From Pontivivens marinum (GTDB taxonomy: Bacteria > Pseudomonadota > Alphaproteobacteria > Rhodobacterales > Rhodobacteraceae): a DNA stretch of 64,000 nucleotides. Shown here in pieces: positions 54,570-63,156 of the stretch (position 1 is the stretch's first letter; every line of letters starts with the position of its first letter). Below the pieces are notes generated by a model that saw only the letters and a program-made list of their open reading frames with translations, was not told where the DNA came from and searched no databases. The stretch lies in the NCBI RefSeq assembly GCF_900231835.1, contig NZ_OCTN01000008.1, positions 62,001 to 126,000 of the forward strand, in the 5' to 3' direction. The position numbers and the translations under genes were made by a program.

Positions 54570-56402
54570 TCAGACCCCCGGCCCGTCAGACGTCGGGTTG
54601 GTCTCTGAGTTTGCGTTCAGGATGCGGGTCAACTCGGCCCGCTGCTCCGCTTCCATATTCTCGCGCTGTTCGAGAACATAGGCCGCATCTGCGGCAATCT
54701 CTGCGCGCTCACGGCTTACGGTTTCTTCAATCGTGCGGCGGATGGATTGCGCGAGAGGCACCAGTTTCCGCATCACAGGTTGAAGGCGTTTTGCAATCCG
54801 CCTGCGGTCCTCTTTGGTCTTCGGCGCATTTGGTCCCCAGACCAACTTGTCCTCACTCGGTTTTGGCCCGGTCATCCAGCGCAGGACGGCACCGCCAAGC
54901 ATATCGACGCCTTCAGCCAACGTTTTCATCAACGCCTTTGCCTTTGAAAGTTTTGCCTCAGCGGTCACGACCTTTGCCTCCACACGAGCCAACTCTGCTT
55001 CTGCCGTCTCCCGCTTCTTTTTCACCCCGTCCAAAGCCTGCGTTTCAGCCTGCTTTTCTGATTTCAGCGATTGAACTTGCCCCGAAGTCAGGGCCAAATC
55101 CTTCGTTTCCTTTTTCGCCAACGACTTCAGCCGATCAAGATTCTCGCCTTGTGTCACGACCTCAGATGTAACCTGATCCCTTTTTGCTGAAGCCTTCTCA
55201 ACCTCTGCCTGCACATCCGTCAGCCCCTTTTCTGCATTTATTATTTCCGTTTTCACCCCCTGCAATTTCTCGGCCTCAGCAGCCGTCTCTGCCCTCACCT
55301 CCTGAAGTGTTGCCGTTGCCTCCTCCGCTACCTCAACACTATTTGCTGACTTTTCTTCTATGGTGACGAGCGCAGCCTCGGCATGAGCCCTCTTTTTGCG
55401 GGCGGCATCCGCTGCCCGTTCCTCTTCTTTGCGGTGGCGCTCTGCCGCCGCCACTTCGCGCGTCGCTGCCGCGTTCCTACGGCGCGCCTCCTTTACCGCG
55501 CGTTTGCGCGATTTCCGGATCGTGGCATTGCCGACGCTCCGCCCCTCTTCGATCATCTCTTTGGCCTTACTCTGTGCCGCATCCATAATCTCGCTGGATT
55601 TCTCATGACCCGCAGCCTGCTGATCGGCCCGCCATTCCGAAGGCGGGACATGGCGGCGCTTTTTCGGAACGTCTTCGCCAGCCTCTTTCGCAACCCGACG
55701 CGCCTCGGCCCTACGCTCTCCCCGCGCTATGCCAAGAGGAGCAAAAGCCTCACCCGCCAAATCCTGCGCATACTCATAGTTTTTCAAAAGTGGGTTCACC
55801 GAGGCCTGCAACACCTTCTGCCGCCCGCGATTTGCAGTGACTTTCTCTGTCCAGACCACTGCAACGAAATGGATGTGAAATGCCTCCTCGTCGTGATGCG
55901 CATTGGCATAGCGCAACTGACCGTCAGGGAAGTGCTTCCGCAGAAAGTCCATCGCCGTTTTCTTGAACGCCGCGACCTTCTCGGCGTCCCATTCGGCTTG
56001 ACCGGTCCCGCCGAACCATTCTTTGTTGACCGTCAGGATGCCCTCACGCAAAGGACCGCCGGAACACCGCCGCCACGGATCGCTTTCCCCTTCTATGATC
56101 AGCGCCTCGCGTTCAGCTTTACGACCCTTCTTACGCAAGGCCTTCATCCGCTCACGGAAGTTGTTGCGCTTTGCTGCAGCGACTTCTGCCTTGATCGTTT
56201 CCTGCCATTTGGGTTCGCAATGCAGAACCTCATTCAGCTCTGACGCATCCAGATCAACATGAGAGAGATCGCCACCCGTGCGATGATCATGCATATCAAA
56301 GCGGCCAAGGTTGTCCGGATGCAGCCCTTGGAACCGCAGAACAATCGGCGGCTTTGGGGCGTTGATGGGTTGGGGATTGTCAAATCTGGCATGAACGGAC
56401 AT
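54570..56402 (-). CDS. MobV/Pre-type relaxase with long coiled-coil tail
   Basis: 610 residues. Residues 169-178 read HHDEEAFHIH, the HxDExxxHxH metal motif of MobV (Pre/Mob) relaxases. Near residue 38 MHDHRTGGDLSHVDLDASELN resembles their first motif. The enzyme would nick oriT and lead the strand during mobilisation. Residues about 255-490 are a long charged coiled coil (AEAEKLQGVKTEII, AEAELARVEAKVVTAEAK). ATG at 56402 is preferred, with GAGG 6 bases ahead; the frame opens 10 codons earlier. Confidence 0.82.
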   Translation of the reverse strand: MSVHARFDNPQPINAPKPPIVLRFQGLHPDNLGRFDMHDHRTGGDLSHVDLDASELNEVLHCEPKWQETIKAEVAAAKRNNFRERMKALRKKGRKAEREALIIEGESDPWRRCSGGPLREGILTVNKEWFGGTGQAEWDAEKVAAFKKTAMDFLRKHFPDGQLRYANAHHDEEAFHIHFVAVVWTEKVTANRGRQKVLQASVNPLLKNYEYAQDLAGEAFAPLGIARGERRAEARRVAKEAGEDVPKKRRHVPPSEWRADQQAAGHEKSSEIMDAAQSKAKEMIEEGRSVGNATIRKSRKRAVKEARRRNAAATREVAAAERHRKEEERAADAARKKRAHAEAALVTIEEKSANSVEVAEEATATLQEVRAETAAEAEKLQGVKTEIINAEKGLTDVQAEVEKASAKRDQVTSEVVTQGENLDRLKSLAKKETKDLALTSGQVQSLKSEKQAETQALDGVKKKRETAEAELARVEAKVVTAEAKLSKAKALMKTLAEGVDMLGGAVLRWMTGPKPSEDKLVWGPNAPKTKEDRRRIAKRLQPVMRKLVPLAQSIRRTIEETVSRERAEIAADAAYVLEQRENMEAEQRAELTRILNANSETNPTSDGPGV

Positions 56403-56533
56403 GGTGGACCTCGGGTTATCTGCTTTCCCCAAGAATACCCGATAGCCCTGAAAATCCCGGCACAGGTCGCGGCGGTTTTCTGTGGATTGCGCATCACGAA
56501 CCTGTGAGAATTGCCGCTACGCTACTCACTAGA

Positions 56534-56569
56534 CATGTTGCGGTCCGGGCAAGCCCTCCCCACAACATG
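56534..56569 (-). other. Candidate origin of transfer upstream of the relaxase
   Basis: CATGTTG (56534-56540) pairs perfectly with CAACATG (56563-56569); inside lies a second small palindrome GGGC-AA-GCCC (56547-56556). A related block, GGGCCAAGCCC with flanking TTCG, recurs near 56618. This sits 130 bases upstream of the relaxase start in a gene-free stretch (56403-56908), where MobV elements keep oriT. The nick site is not identified. Confidence 0.45.
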
Positions 56570-56669
56570 ACGCTCACTCAGGGGATACCCCCGAGACCCC
56601 TTCTCGTCAGATCCGTTCGGGCCAAGCCCTTCCTGATCTTCCTACGACCAGCAGCCTGCTGGACCCGTA

Positions 56670-56700
56670 ACGTTGTGCGAAATTGTTTTTCTTACAACGT
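56670..56700. promoter_or_regulatory. Inverted repeat in the relaxase/ATPase intergenic region
   Basis: ACGTTGT (56670-56676) and ACAACGT (56694-56700) are separated by 17 AT-rich bases. It could be an operator for either divergent gene or part of oriT. No regulator is encoded nearby. Confidence 0.35.
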
Positions 56701-56908
56701 GTTAAGAGCAGCTTGTCATATCACAATATCACGCGTGTTTTTCCCGCTTGCAACCATCGTTGTCAGCCCACTATGCTTATCGCCATTATGAAGCACCTTT
56801 CCATTCGAATTAGTCGCATAGGCTCATAAGACCCTTTTCGGGTCCATCACGCCTGCTGCTCTCTAATCGAATGCTGCCCCTTCCGGGGCGAATGAAAGGC
56901 CCTCCCCC

Positions 56909-58069
56909 ATGACCACCTCTACCGTTCCCGCTCGTTTCCTCGGGTTTGATCTGCCCACCTCGCCGGAGGATTCCGTCGATAAGGTCCGTGATCGTCTGAT
57001 GCGCAGCCAGCAAGCCCGCGCAGTGCGGCGGCCCGCTACGCCCGCAGTCAAAACAACGCCGGATTGTTTGGACGCTCTTCTCGATGATCTGCTCGATACG
57101 CCATCAATCAATACCTCTACGGCCCGTCCATCTTCTGCTGGGACATCCAGCCGCGCGATCACTTTGAGCCGGCGCTACATGCGCCGCCGCACGGCGAGTC
57201 TTGAGCGGTTGAGCCACCTCAAACCCGACGACCGCGATTCACTGCTCGCAGCCGCCTACGGTGCCCGTGCCGTTGGCGTGGTCGACCGTGACCGGATGGA
57301 AGAGCGGATTGCAGAGCTCCACGCGATCTATCCATGGCTGGCTTCGGCCTCCACGGCGGTCATGAAGCATATGCGGCTGCGCACCTTTACCGGACCCGCG
57401 CCTTTGCATACGCCGCCAATGATCCTCCTTGGACCGCCCGGCATCGCAAAATCAAGCTGGGCGCGCGATCTTGCTCAGTTGTTCAATGTGCCATCGGTTG
57501 ATATCGACGTGGGTGCAAGTAATGGCGCGACCTTTTCGGTGTCAGGTGTTGAGCGCGGTTGGGGCTCCGCCACGCCGGGTCGCGTAGTGCGGACCATGCT
57601 GCGCGAGCGTCTGGCGAACCCGCTGGTGATTTTGGATGAGATCGACAAAATCCCGGAACAGGTGACGACCAGCGGCGGTGGCAAACTGCCCGGCGCATAT
57701 GAAGTGCTCAAAAGTATGATTGAGCCGATCACGGCCCGCGCATGGTCCTGCCCGTTCTATCAACTCCCTTTCGACCTGACGCGAGTTAGCTGGATCATGG
57801 CCACGAATTCGGTCGACCGGATGCCGGCTGCTTTTTTGGATCGCTGCAAGATCATCCGTCTGGAGTCCCCCAGCTTTGACCATCTGGCTGCCGCCGGACG
57901 TCAGCTACTGCGTGACAGCTTGCCAGAAGATCAACGCGAACTCGGAAACACTCTACTCTGTGAGGCGCTACACAAGCTTGGGAAAAAGCAGGTTCGCGTT
58001 TCGCTGCGGCAGGTCGAGCGGATGGTTGAGACTGTGGTCGAAGGTCTGAGCGGCCCGATGTTAATATAA
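56909..58069 (+). CDS. Stand-alone AAA+ ATPase, Lon-like core without protease domain
   Basis: 386 residues. A helical N-terminus (residues 1-165, arginine-rich around 85-100) precedes an AAA core. Walker A is GPPGIAKS (175-182), Walker B LVILDEID (239-246), and sensor 1 is VSWIMATNSVD, followed by an arginine-finger-like DRCKIIRL. The P-loop region and FSVSGVERGWGSATPG resemble the Lon ATPase core, but no Lon peptidase domain follows. Similar ATPases occur beside integrases on mobile elements, with unknown role (replication, partition or defence). Confidence 0.78.
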   Translation: MTTSTVPARFLGFDLPTSPEDSVDKVRDRLMRSQQARAVRRPATPAVKTTPDCLDALLDDLLDTPSINTSTARPSSAGTSSRAITLSRRYMRRRTASLERLSHLKPDDRDSLLAAAYGARAVGVVDRDRMEERIAELHAIYPWLASASTAVMKHMRLRTFTGPAPLHTPPMILLGPPGIAKSSWARDLAQLFNVPSVDIDVGASNGATFSVSGVERGWGSATPGRVVRTMLRERLANPLVILDEIDKIPEQVTTSGGGKLPGAYEVLKSMIEPITARAWSCPFYQLPFDLTRVSWIMATNSVDRMPAAFLDRCKIIRLESPSFDHLAAAGRQLLRDSLPEDQRELGNTLLCEALHKLGKKQVRVSLRQVERMVETVVEGLSGPMLI

Positions 58070-58165
58070 CATGGACAAAGCGGTGACGCTTCCTGTTTAG
58101 CGACCATTCCGAAGATGCGTTGACTTGCAGATAGCACACATCCCAAATGCCAGCCCAACGTAAAT

Positions 58166-58310
58166 CTACTGCATACGCGCGCTAAAGGTCTTTAATTTCT
58201 CTTCAATGATCGGATGAAGAGTCCTGCCGCCGAATTGGGCCTTCCAGTTATGGAAAGTGTCTTCCGACATTCCGTGCTTGCGACACAGGCTCCGCACTTC
58301 GCCCCAAGCA
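58166..58310 (-). pseudogene. Remnant of an IS3-family transposase OrfA
   Basis: Read leftward the stretch encodes E-V-R-S-L-C-R-K-H-G-M-S-E-D-T-F-H-N-W-K-A-Q-F-G-G, the helix-turn-helix of IS3-type OrfA (typically CRKHGxSExTFYxWKxKFGG). The reading then becomes unfamiliar and stops at 58166. The N-terminal codons and all of OrfB are missing. It fills the otherwise empty 307-base gap between the AAA ATPase and hsdR. Confidence 0.7.
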
Positions 58311-58376
58311 AATAAGATTGCGACTTTTGCCAATTACCTACATGATAAGGCTAACGAAAATAACCTGATTGCCATA

Positions 58377-61127
58377 ATGTCCATATCCTCCAACCAGACC
58401 CCAGAACAGATAGCACGCGATCAGATTGATAAACGGTTGATCGCCGCTGGATGGCAGGTGCAGGATAAGGCTTCGCTAAATCCCAACGCTTCGCTCGGTG
58501 TCGCGGTGCGGGAATACCAGACTGACATTGGACCTGCCGATTATGTCTTATTCGTTGACGGGCACGCCGTTGGCGTGGTTGAGGCCAAGCCGGACAGCTG
58601 GGGCGAGCGCCTGACAACCGTTGAAGAGCAATCCTCGGGCTACGCTGCGGCCAAGCTGAAATGGGTAAAGAACAATGAGCCTTTGCCCTTTGTTTACGAA
58701 GCCACGGCCATCGTGACACGGTTCACTGACGGGCGCGATCCCGCGCCGCGATCGCGAGAGGTGTTTACGTTCCACCAACCCGAAACGCTCAAAGCCTGGG
58801 AGAACGCACCGCAGTCCTTGCGCGCTGGCCTGCAAAAACTGCCTGACCTGAATACGGACGGTCTTCGGGTATGCCAAACCACTGCCATCACCAAGCTGGA
58901 GAACTCGCTTCAGATGGGCAAAGCCCGTGCATTGGTGCAGATGGCAACCGGATCCGGCAAAACTTTCACCGCGATCACTGAAATTTACCGCTTGCTGAAA
59001 CACGCAGGCGCGCGGCGCATCTTGTTTCTGGTAGATACAAAAAACCTTGGCGAGCAGGCTGAGGGCGAATTCATGGCCTATCTGCCCAACGACGATAACC
59101 GCAAATTCACCGAACTCTACAATGTCCAGCGCCTCACCTCTTCCTCAATGGCGGGCGACACGCAGGTGGTGATTTCCACTATCCAGCGCATGTATGCGAC
59201 CCTCAAGGGTGAACCGCTGGACGAAGCTGCAGAAGAAGATCATCCCGAAGAACAGAAGTGGCGCCGCAAGGAGCCGCTGCCGGTTGTTTACAACCCGAAA
59301 CTTGCCCCCGAAACCTTCGATGTCGTCGTGATCGACGAATGTCATCGCTCGATCTACAACCTCTGGCGGCAGGTGATCGAATACTTCGATGCTTTCCTGA
59401 TCGGCCTTACCGCCACGCCAGATGCCCGCACCTACGGGTTCTTCCAACAAAACGTGGTCAGCGAATACACACACGAGAACGCCGTCGCTGACAAGGTCAA
59501 CGTTGGCAATGAGGTATTCTTGATCGAGACCGAGATGTCCAAAGGCGGCGGAAGCGTCAAGGCTCAACAGGTGGTGGAAAAGCGCGAACGCCAAACCCGC
59601 GCTCGCCGTTGGGAAACGCAAGACGACGAACTGAATTACAAGGCCAGCCAACTTGATCGTTCCGTCGTCGCCCCCGATCAGATCCGCACCGTCATCACGA
59701 CCTACCGCGATGCCTGGCCCACGATCTTCCCGGGGCGCAAGGAAGTCCCTAAAACGCTGATCTTTGCCAAAACAGACAGCCACGCAGATGACATCATCCA
59801 GATGGTGCGCACCGAATTTGGTGAGGGCAATGAATTCTGCCGCAAGATCACCGGCGGCGCGAAGAACCCGAAATCGACCCTCGCGGCGTTCCGCAACGAA
59901 TACTACCCGCGGATCGCCGTAACGGTGGACATGATCGCAACCGGAACGGACGTCAAAGCATTGGAATGTCTAATCTTCATGCGCGATGTGAAATCGAAAA
60001 ACTATTTCGAGCAGATGAAAGGGCGCGGCACCCGTGTCGTCACCGCCGATGCACTGCAAAAGGTTACGCCTTCTGCACAGGCAAAAACCCATTACGTTAT
60101 CGTTGATGCCGTGGGCGTCACGAAATCCGTCAAGACCGCCAGCCAGCCTTTGGACACCAAGCCGTCGATCCCGTTTAAGGACCTCGCAATGGGGCTGTTA
60201 ATGGGTGATCGCAGCGCCGATACCGTTAGCTCGCTTGCCTCCCGCCTATCGCGGCTAGATACGAAACTGGACGCCGCAGATAAAGACAAGATCGCGGCGG
60301 AGGCGGGCCAGCCCCTGTCCAACCTCGTGCGGGATCTGTTTGACGCCATTGATCCCGATAAGGTCGAGGCAGACGCAAAGGCCGCTGGCCACCCGGAGCC
60401 GGACGATGCCGCAATGAACGAGGCGCAAGAGGCGCGGATCAAACAGGTCTCAACCCTATTCACTGGCACGCTGATCAACATAATCGACACGATCCGCCGT
60501 GATTATGACCAGACGATTGACCATGAAAGCAAAGACACGCTGCTGAATGCCGACTTTGCGGGAGACGTTACCGAAAACGCTGAGGCAATGACATTGGAGT
60601 TTGAGGAATACCTGAAAGACAATCGCGACCAGATCGCCGCCTTGACGATCTATTTCAATACACCCGCACGACGTGCCGAGGTGAGCTTTGCCATGGTCAA
60701 GGAGCTGCTGGAAAAACTGACCGCTGATCGCCCCCGCCTTGCGCCGCTGACCGTCTGGCGCGCCTATGCGCATCTGGAGGGATACAAGGGCGACAATCCG
60801 GCGGGCAATCTGACTGCGCTGGTGGCGCTGGTGCGGCGGGTGACGGGGCTGGATAGCACCCTGATCCGCCATTCAGACCGCGTGCGCAAAAACTTCCAGA
60901 ACTGGATTTTGAAACACCACGCCGGCGCGGGCGAGAAGTTTTCAGAGGAACAAATGGACTGGCTGCGCATGATCCGCGACCATCTGGCGACATCGTTTAT
61001 CATCGAGCGTGACGATCTGGACATGGCCCCCTTTGACGGCAAGGGCGGGATGGGGCAGATGTATGCGCTGTTTGGCGAAGGCATGGAGCCCGTGATGGAT
61101 GAGATGAATGCGGCGCTGTCTGCATGA
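58377..61127 (+). CDS. hsdR: Type I restriction enzyme, R subunit
   Basis: 916 residues. An N-terminal PD-(D/E)XK nuclease (Asp55 in GPADY, Glu69-x-Lys71 in VVEAK) is followed by a superfamily 2 translocase: TGSGKT (191-196), DECH (320-323), GLTATPD and later MIATGTDVKALECLIF and FEQMKGRGTR. The C-terminus resembles the EcoEI R C-terminal domain that binds the methylase core. It should cleave unmodified foreign DNA after translocation. ATG at 58377 (M-S-I-S-S-N) is chosen; the frame is open to 58257 but enters the transposase remnant. It overlaps hsdS by 4 bases. Confidence 0.93.
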   Translation: MSISSNQTPEQIARDQIDKRLIAAGWQVQDKASLNPNASLGVAVREYQTDIGPADYVLFVDGHAVGVVEAKPDSWGERLTTVEEQSSGYAAAKLKWVKNNEPLPFVYEATAIVTRFTDGRDPAPRSREVFTFHQPETLKAWENAPQSLRAGLQKLPDLNTDGLRVCQTTAITKLENSLQMGKARALVQMATGSGKTFTAITEIYRLLKHAGARRILFLVDTKNLGEQAEGEFMAYLPNDDNRKFTELYNVQRLTSSSMAGDTQVVISTIQRMYATLKGEPLDEAAEEDHPEEQKWRRKEPLPVVYNPKLAPETFDVVVIDECHRSIYNLWRQVIEYFDAFLIGLTATPDARTYGFFQQNVVSEYTHENAVADKVNVGNEVFLIETEMSKGGGSVKAQQVVEKRERQTRARRWETQDDELNYKASQLDRSVVAPDQIRTVITTYRDAWPTIFPGRKEVPKTLIFAKTDSHADDIIQMVRTEFGEGNEFCRKITGGAKNPKSTLAAFRNEYYPRIAVTVDMIATGTDVKALECLIFMRDVKSKNYFEQMKGRGTRVVTADALQKVTPSAQAKTHYVIVDAVGVTKSVKTASQPLDTKPSIPFKDLAMGLLMGDRSADTVSSLASRLSRLDTKLDAADKDKIAAEAGQPLSNLVRDLFDAIDPDKVEADAKAAGHPEPDDAAMNEAQEARIKQVSTLFTGTLINIIDTIRRDYDQTIDHESKDTLLNADFAGDVTENAEAMTLEFEEYLKDNRDQIAALTIYFNTPARRAEVSFAMVKELLEKLTADRPRLAPLTVWRAYAHLEGYKGDNPAGNLTALVALVRRVTGLDSTLIRHSDRVRKNFQNWILKHHAGAGEKFSEEQMDWLRMIRDHLATSFIIERDDLDMAPFDGKGGMGQMYALFGEGMEPVMDEMNAALSA

Positions 61128-62701
61128 CGGAATTGCCGACCGGGTGGGTCGAAACACAGATTTCAGAATTGGTCGAACTACAAGAAAACGGTAAGCCGTT
61201 CCAGCAAGGCTGGAGCCCTCAGTGTGAGAGCAGACCAGCCGAAGACGATGAATGGGGCGTGGTCAAAACTACGGCAATCCAACACGGAGAATTTTGGGCC
61301 CACGAAAACAAGGCACTTCCAACGAATCTTGATCCAAAGCCACTGATAGAGATCAAATCTGGCGATGTATTGATGACATGCGCGGGCCCTCGAAACCGCT
61401 GTGGCGTAGCATGTCTTGTCAAAACAACACGCAACAAACTGATGATGTCGGGCAAAATGTATCGCTTTCGCCCGAACGCCGAAGCACTCAACCCTCAATT
61501 TCTTTCTTATTTTATTGGGGAGCACGAAACACAGCTTCGTATCAACGAAATGAAGACGGGGATAAGTGACAGCGGCTTGAACCTGACACATGGTAGATTT
61601 GCACTGCTTCCAGTTCTTGTCCCTCCCCTCAACGAACAACGCCGCATCGTGGACAAGATCGAGGCGATGTTTGAGAGGGTCGACAAAGGGGTCGAGAATT
61701 TGCAGGCGGCGCGGGCTGCACTTGGGCTTTACCGCCAATCCCTGCTCAATTCCGCATTTGAAGGCCGCTTGACCGCCGATTGGCGCGCGGCCAACGCGGA
61801 CAAGCTGGAAGACCCCAAAGCCCTCTTGGCCCGCATCCAGACCGAGCGCGAAGCCCGCTACGCCACCGCCCTGCACGATTGGCAAACCGCCCTTGAGGAC
61901 TGGCGCAGCGGCGGAGAAGAAGGCAAGAAACCTGCGAAGCCGAAGCGGCCACGCGACATCCCCGTAACAAGCATCGACTTGGGATTGAACGGCTGGGCGA
62001 AAATCCCACTTGGCCTGATGATTGACACTCCAAGCTATGGAACTTCAAAGAAGTGCGACTACGATGGCGGCGCATATGGTGTGCTCAGGATTCCAAACAT
62101 TGGCGCAGGCCGAATAGATGCAACTGACCTTAAGAAAGCTGACTTTGACGACAACGAGGCGGAGCAATACTCCCTCATTGAAGGTGATATCCTCACGGTT
62201 CGTTCCAACGGGAGCCTGTCAATCGTTGGCAAACCAGCCTTAGTCACTGCGCAGGATACCGGAAACCTATTTGCGGGATACCTAATCCGGATTAGGGCAA
62301 ATTCTGACTCGCTTCGTCCGCAATACCTCGCCCACATAATGACTGAGCCGCACATTCGCGGACAGATCGAAGCAAAGGCAAAATCTACAAGCGGGGTGAA
62401 TAACATCAGCGCGAAGGAATTACAGGACGTGAATATTCCCATCTGTTCCCCCGCCGAACAAACCGAAATCACCCGCATCCTCGACGAACGCCTCTCTGCT
62501 GCCGACACAATGAAAGCCGAAATCGACGACGCCCTCAAACGCGCCGAGGTCCTGCGCCAATCCATCCTCAAACAAGCCTTCAGCGGCAAGCTGGTCCCGC
62601 AAGACCCCGACGACGAACCCGCCGCCGCCCTACTTGCCCGTATCAAGGTCGAACGTGAGGCCGCACCAAAGGCGAAACGAAAAAAGCGAGGCGCGGCATG
62701 A
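61124..62701 (+). CDS. hsdS: Type I restriction-modification specificity subunit
   Basis: 525 residues: target-recognition domain 1 (about 1-165), a central conserved helix (LNEQRRIVDKIEAMFERVDK), target-recognition domain 2 (about 275-440) and a second conserved helix (SPAEQTEITRILDERLSAAD). Both helices end in the Q-S-(I/L)-L-(K/N) run and a G-(R/K)-L segment (SLLNSAFEGRL; SILKQAFSGKL), showing the internal repeat. An unusual basic, charged spacer (GGEEGKKPAKPKRPRD) joins the halves. The recognition domains are visibly more AT-rich than the rest, as expected for exchanged specificity modules. DNA target unknown. Confidence 0.92.
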   Translation: MTELPTGWVETQISELVELQENGKPFQQGWSPQCESRPAEDDEWGVVKTTAIQHGEFWAHENKALPTNLDPKPLIEIKSGDVLMTCAGPRNRCGVACLVKTTRNKLMMSGKMYRFRPNAEALNPQFLSYFIGEHETQLRINEMKTGISDSGLNLTHGRFALLPVLVPPLNEQRRIVDKIEAMFERVDKGVENLQAARAALGLYRQSLLNSAFEGRLTADWRAANADKLEDPKALLARIQTEREARYATALHDWQTALEDWRSGGEEGKKPAKPKRPRDIPVTSIDLGLNGWAKIPLGLMIDTPSYGTSKKCDYDGGAYGVLRIPNIGAGRIDATDLKKADFDDNEAEQYSLIEGDILTVRSNGSLSIVGKPALVTAQDTGNLFAGYLIRIRANSDSLRPQYLAHIMTEPHIRGQIEAKAKSTSGVNNISAKELQDVNIPICSPAEQTEITRILDERLSAADTMKAEIDDALKRAEVLRQSILKQAFSGKLVPQDPDDEPAAALLARIKVEREAAPKAKRKKRGAA

Positions 62702-63156
62702 ATAATTTCCAGCGTGAAGGCGCAATTAGCAACACGCAAGTCGGCCGTGACTTTGAATTGCGGGCACAAAAAATATTGGCGGGACACGGGCTGGAGCTGG
62801 GCCTCAACCATAAGGTCCATTGTGGGTTGGGAAACCTCAAAAAGAACCATGCCTTTGACCTTGGGTCAGACAGCCCGCGCATCATTGTCGAATGTAAAAC
62901 ACAGACATGGACATCAGGCGGCAATATCCCCAGTGCAAAGATGAAAAACTGGGCCGAAGCTATGTTCTATTTTCACATGGCACCGCTCGATTACCGCAAG
63001 ATTTTCTTTGCCGAGCGCAGCTACCGCATGGGCTATGAGGAAAGCCTATTAAGCTATTTTCGCCGCACGCAAGCTCATATGATTCCGCATGACGTGGAGT
63101 TCTGGGAACTTGATCGCGACAGCGACTCCCTTGTTAGACCTGAGGACCAGATATGA
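62698..63156 (+). CDS. Small PD-(D/E)XK nuclease-like protein in the type I operon
   Basis: 152 residues starting at the ATGA overlap with hsdS. A nuclease-like core is seen: Glu20 in VGRDFELRA, Asp54 in HAFDLGS and Glu65-x-Lys67 in RIIVECKTQTW, spaced as in PD-(D/E)XK restriction folds. The remainder (AEAMFYFHMAPLDYRKIFF) has aromatic residues but no known domain. It is not a standard type I gene. It may be an extra effector, an anti-invader nuclease or an accessory to HsdR. It overlaps the DUF262 gene by 4 bases. Confidence 0.65.
   Translation: MNNFQREGAISNTQVGRDFELRAQKILAGHGLELGLNHKVHCGLGNLKKNHAFDLGSDSPRIIVECKTQTWTSGGNIPSAKMKNWAEAMFYFHMAPLDYRKIFFAERSYRMGYEESLLSYFRRTQAHMIPHDVEFWELDRDSDSLVRPEDQI

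Noticed and set aside
54611-56243. Long plus-strand open frames (for example 55383-56243) opposite the relaxase gene
   Set aside because: They mirror the relaxase coding strand with cysteine/arginine/proline-rich sequence and no ribosome sites. The minus-strand reading has the relaxase motif.
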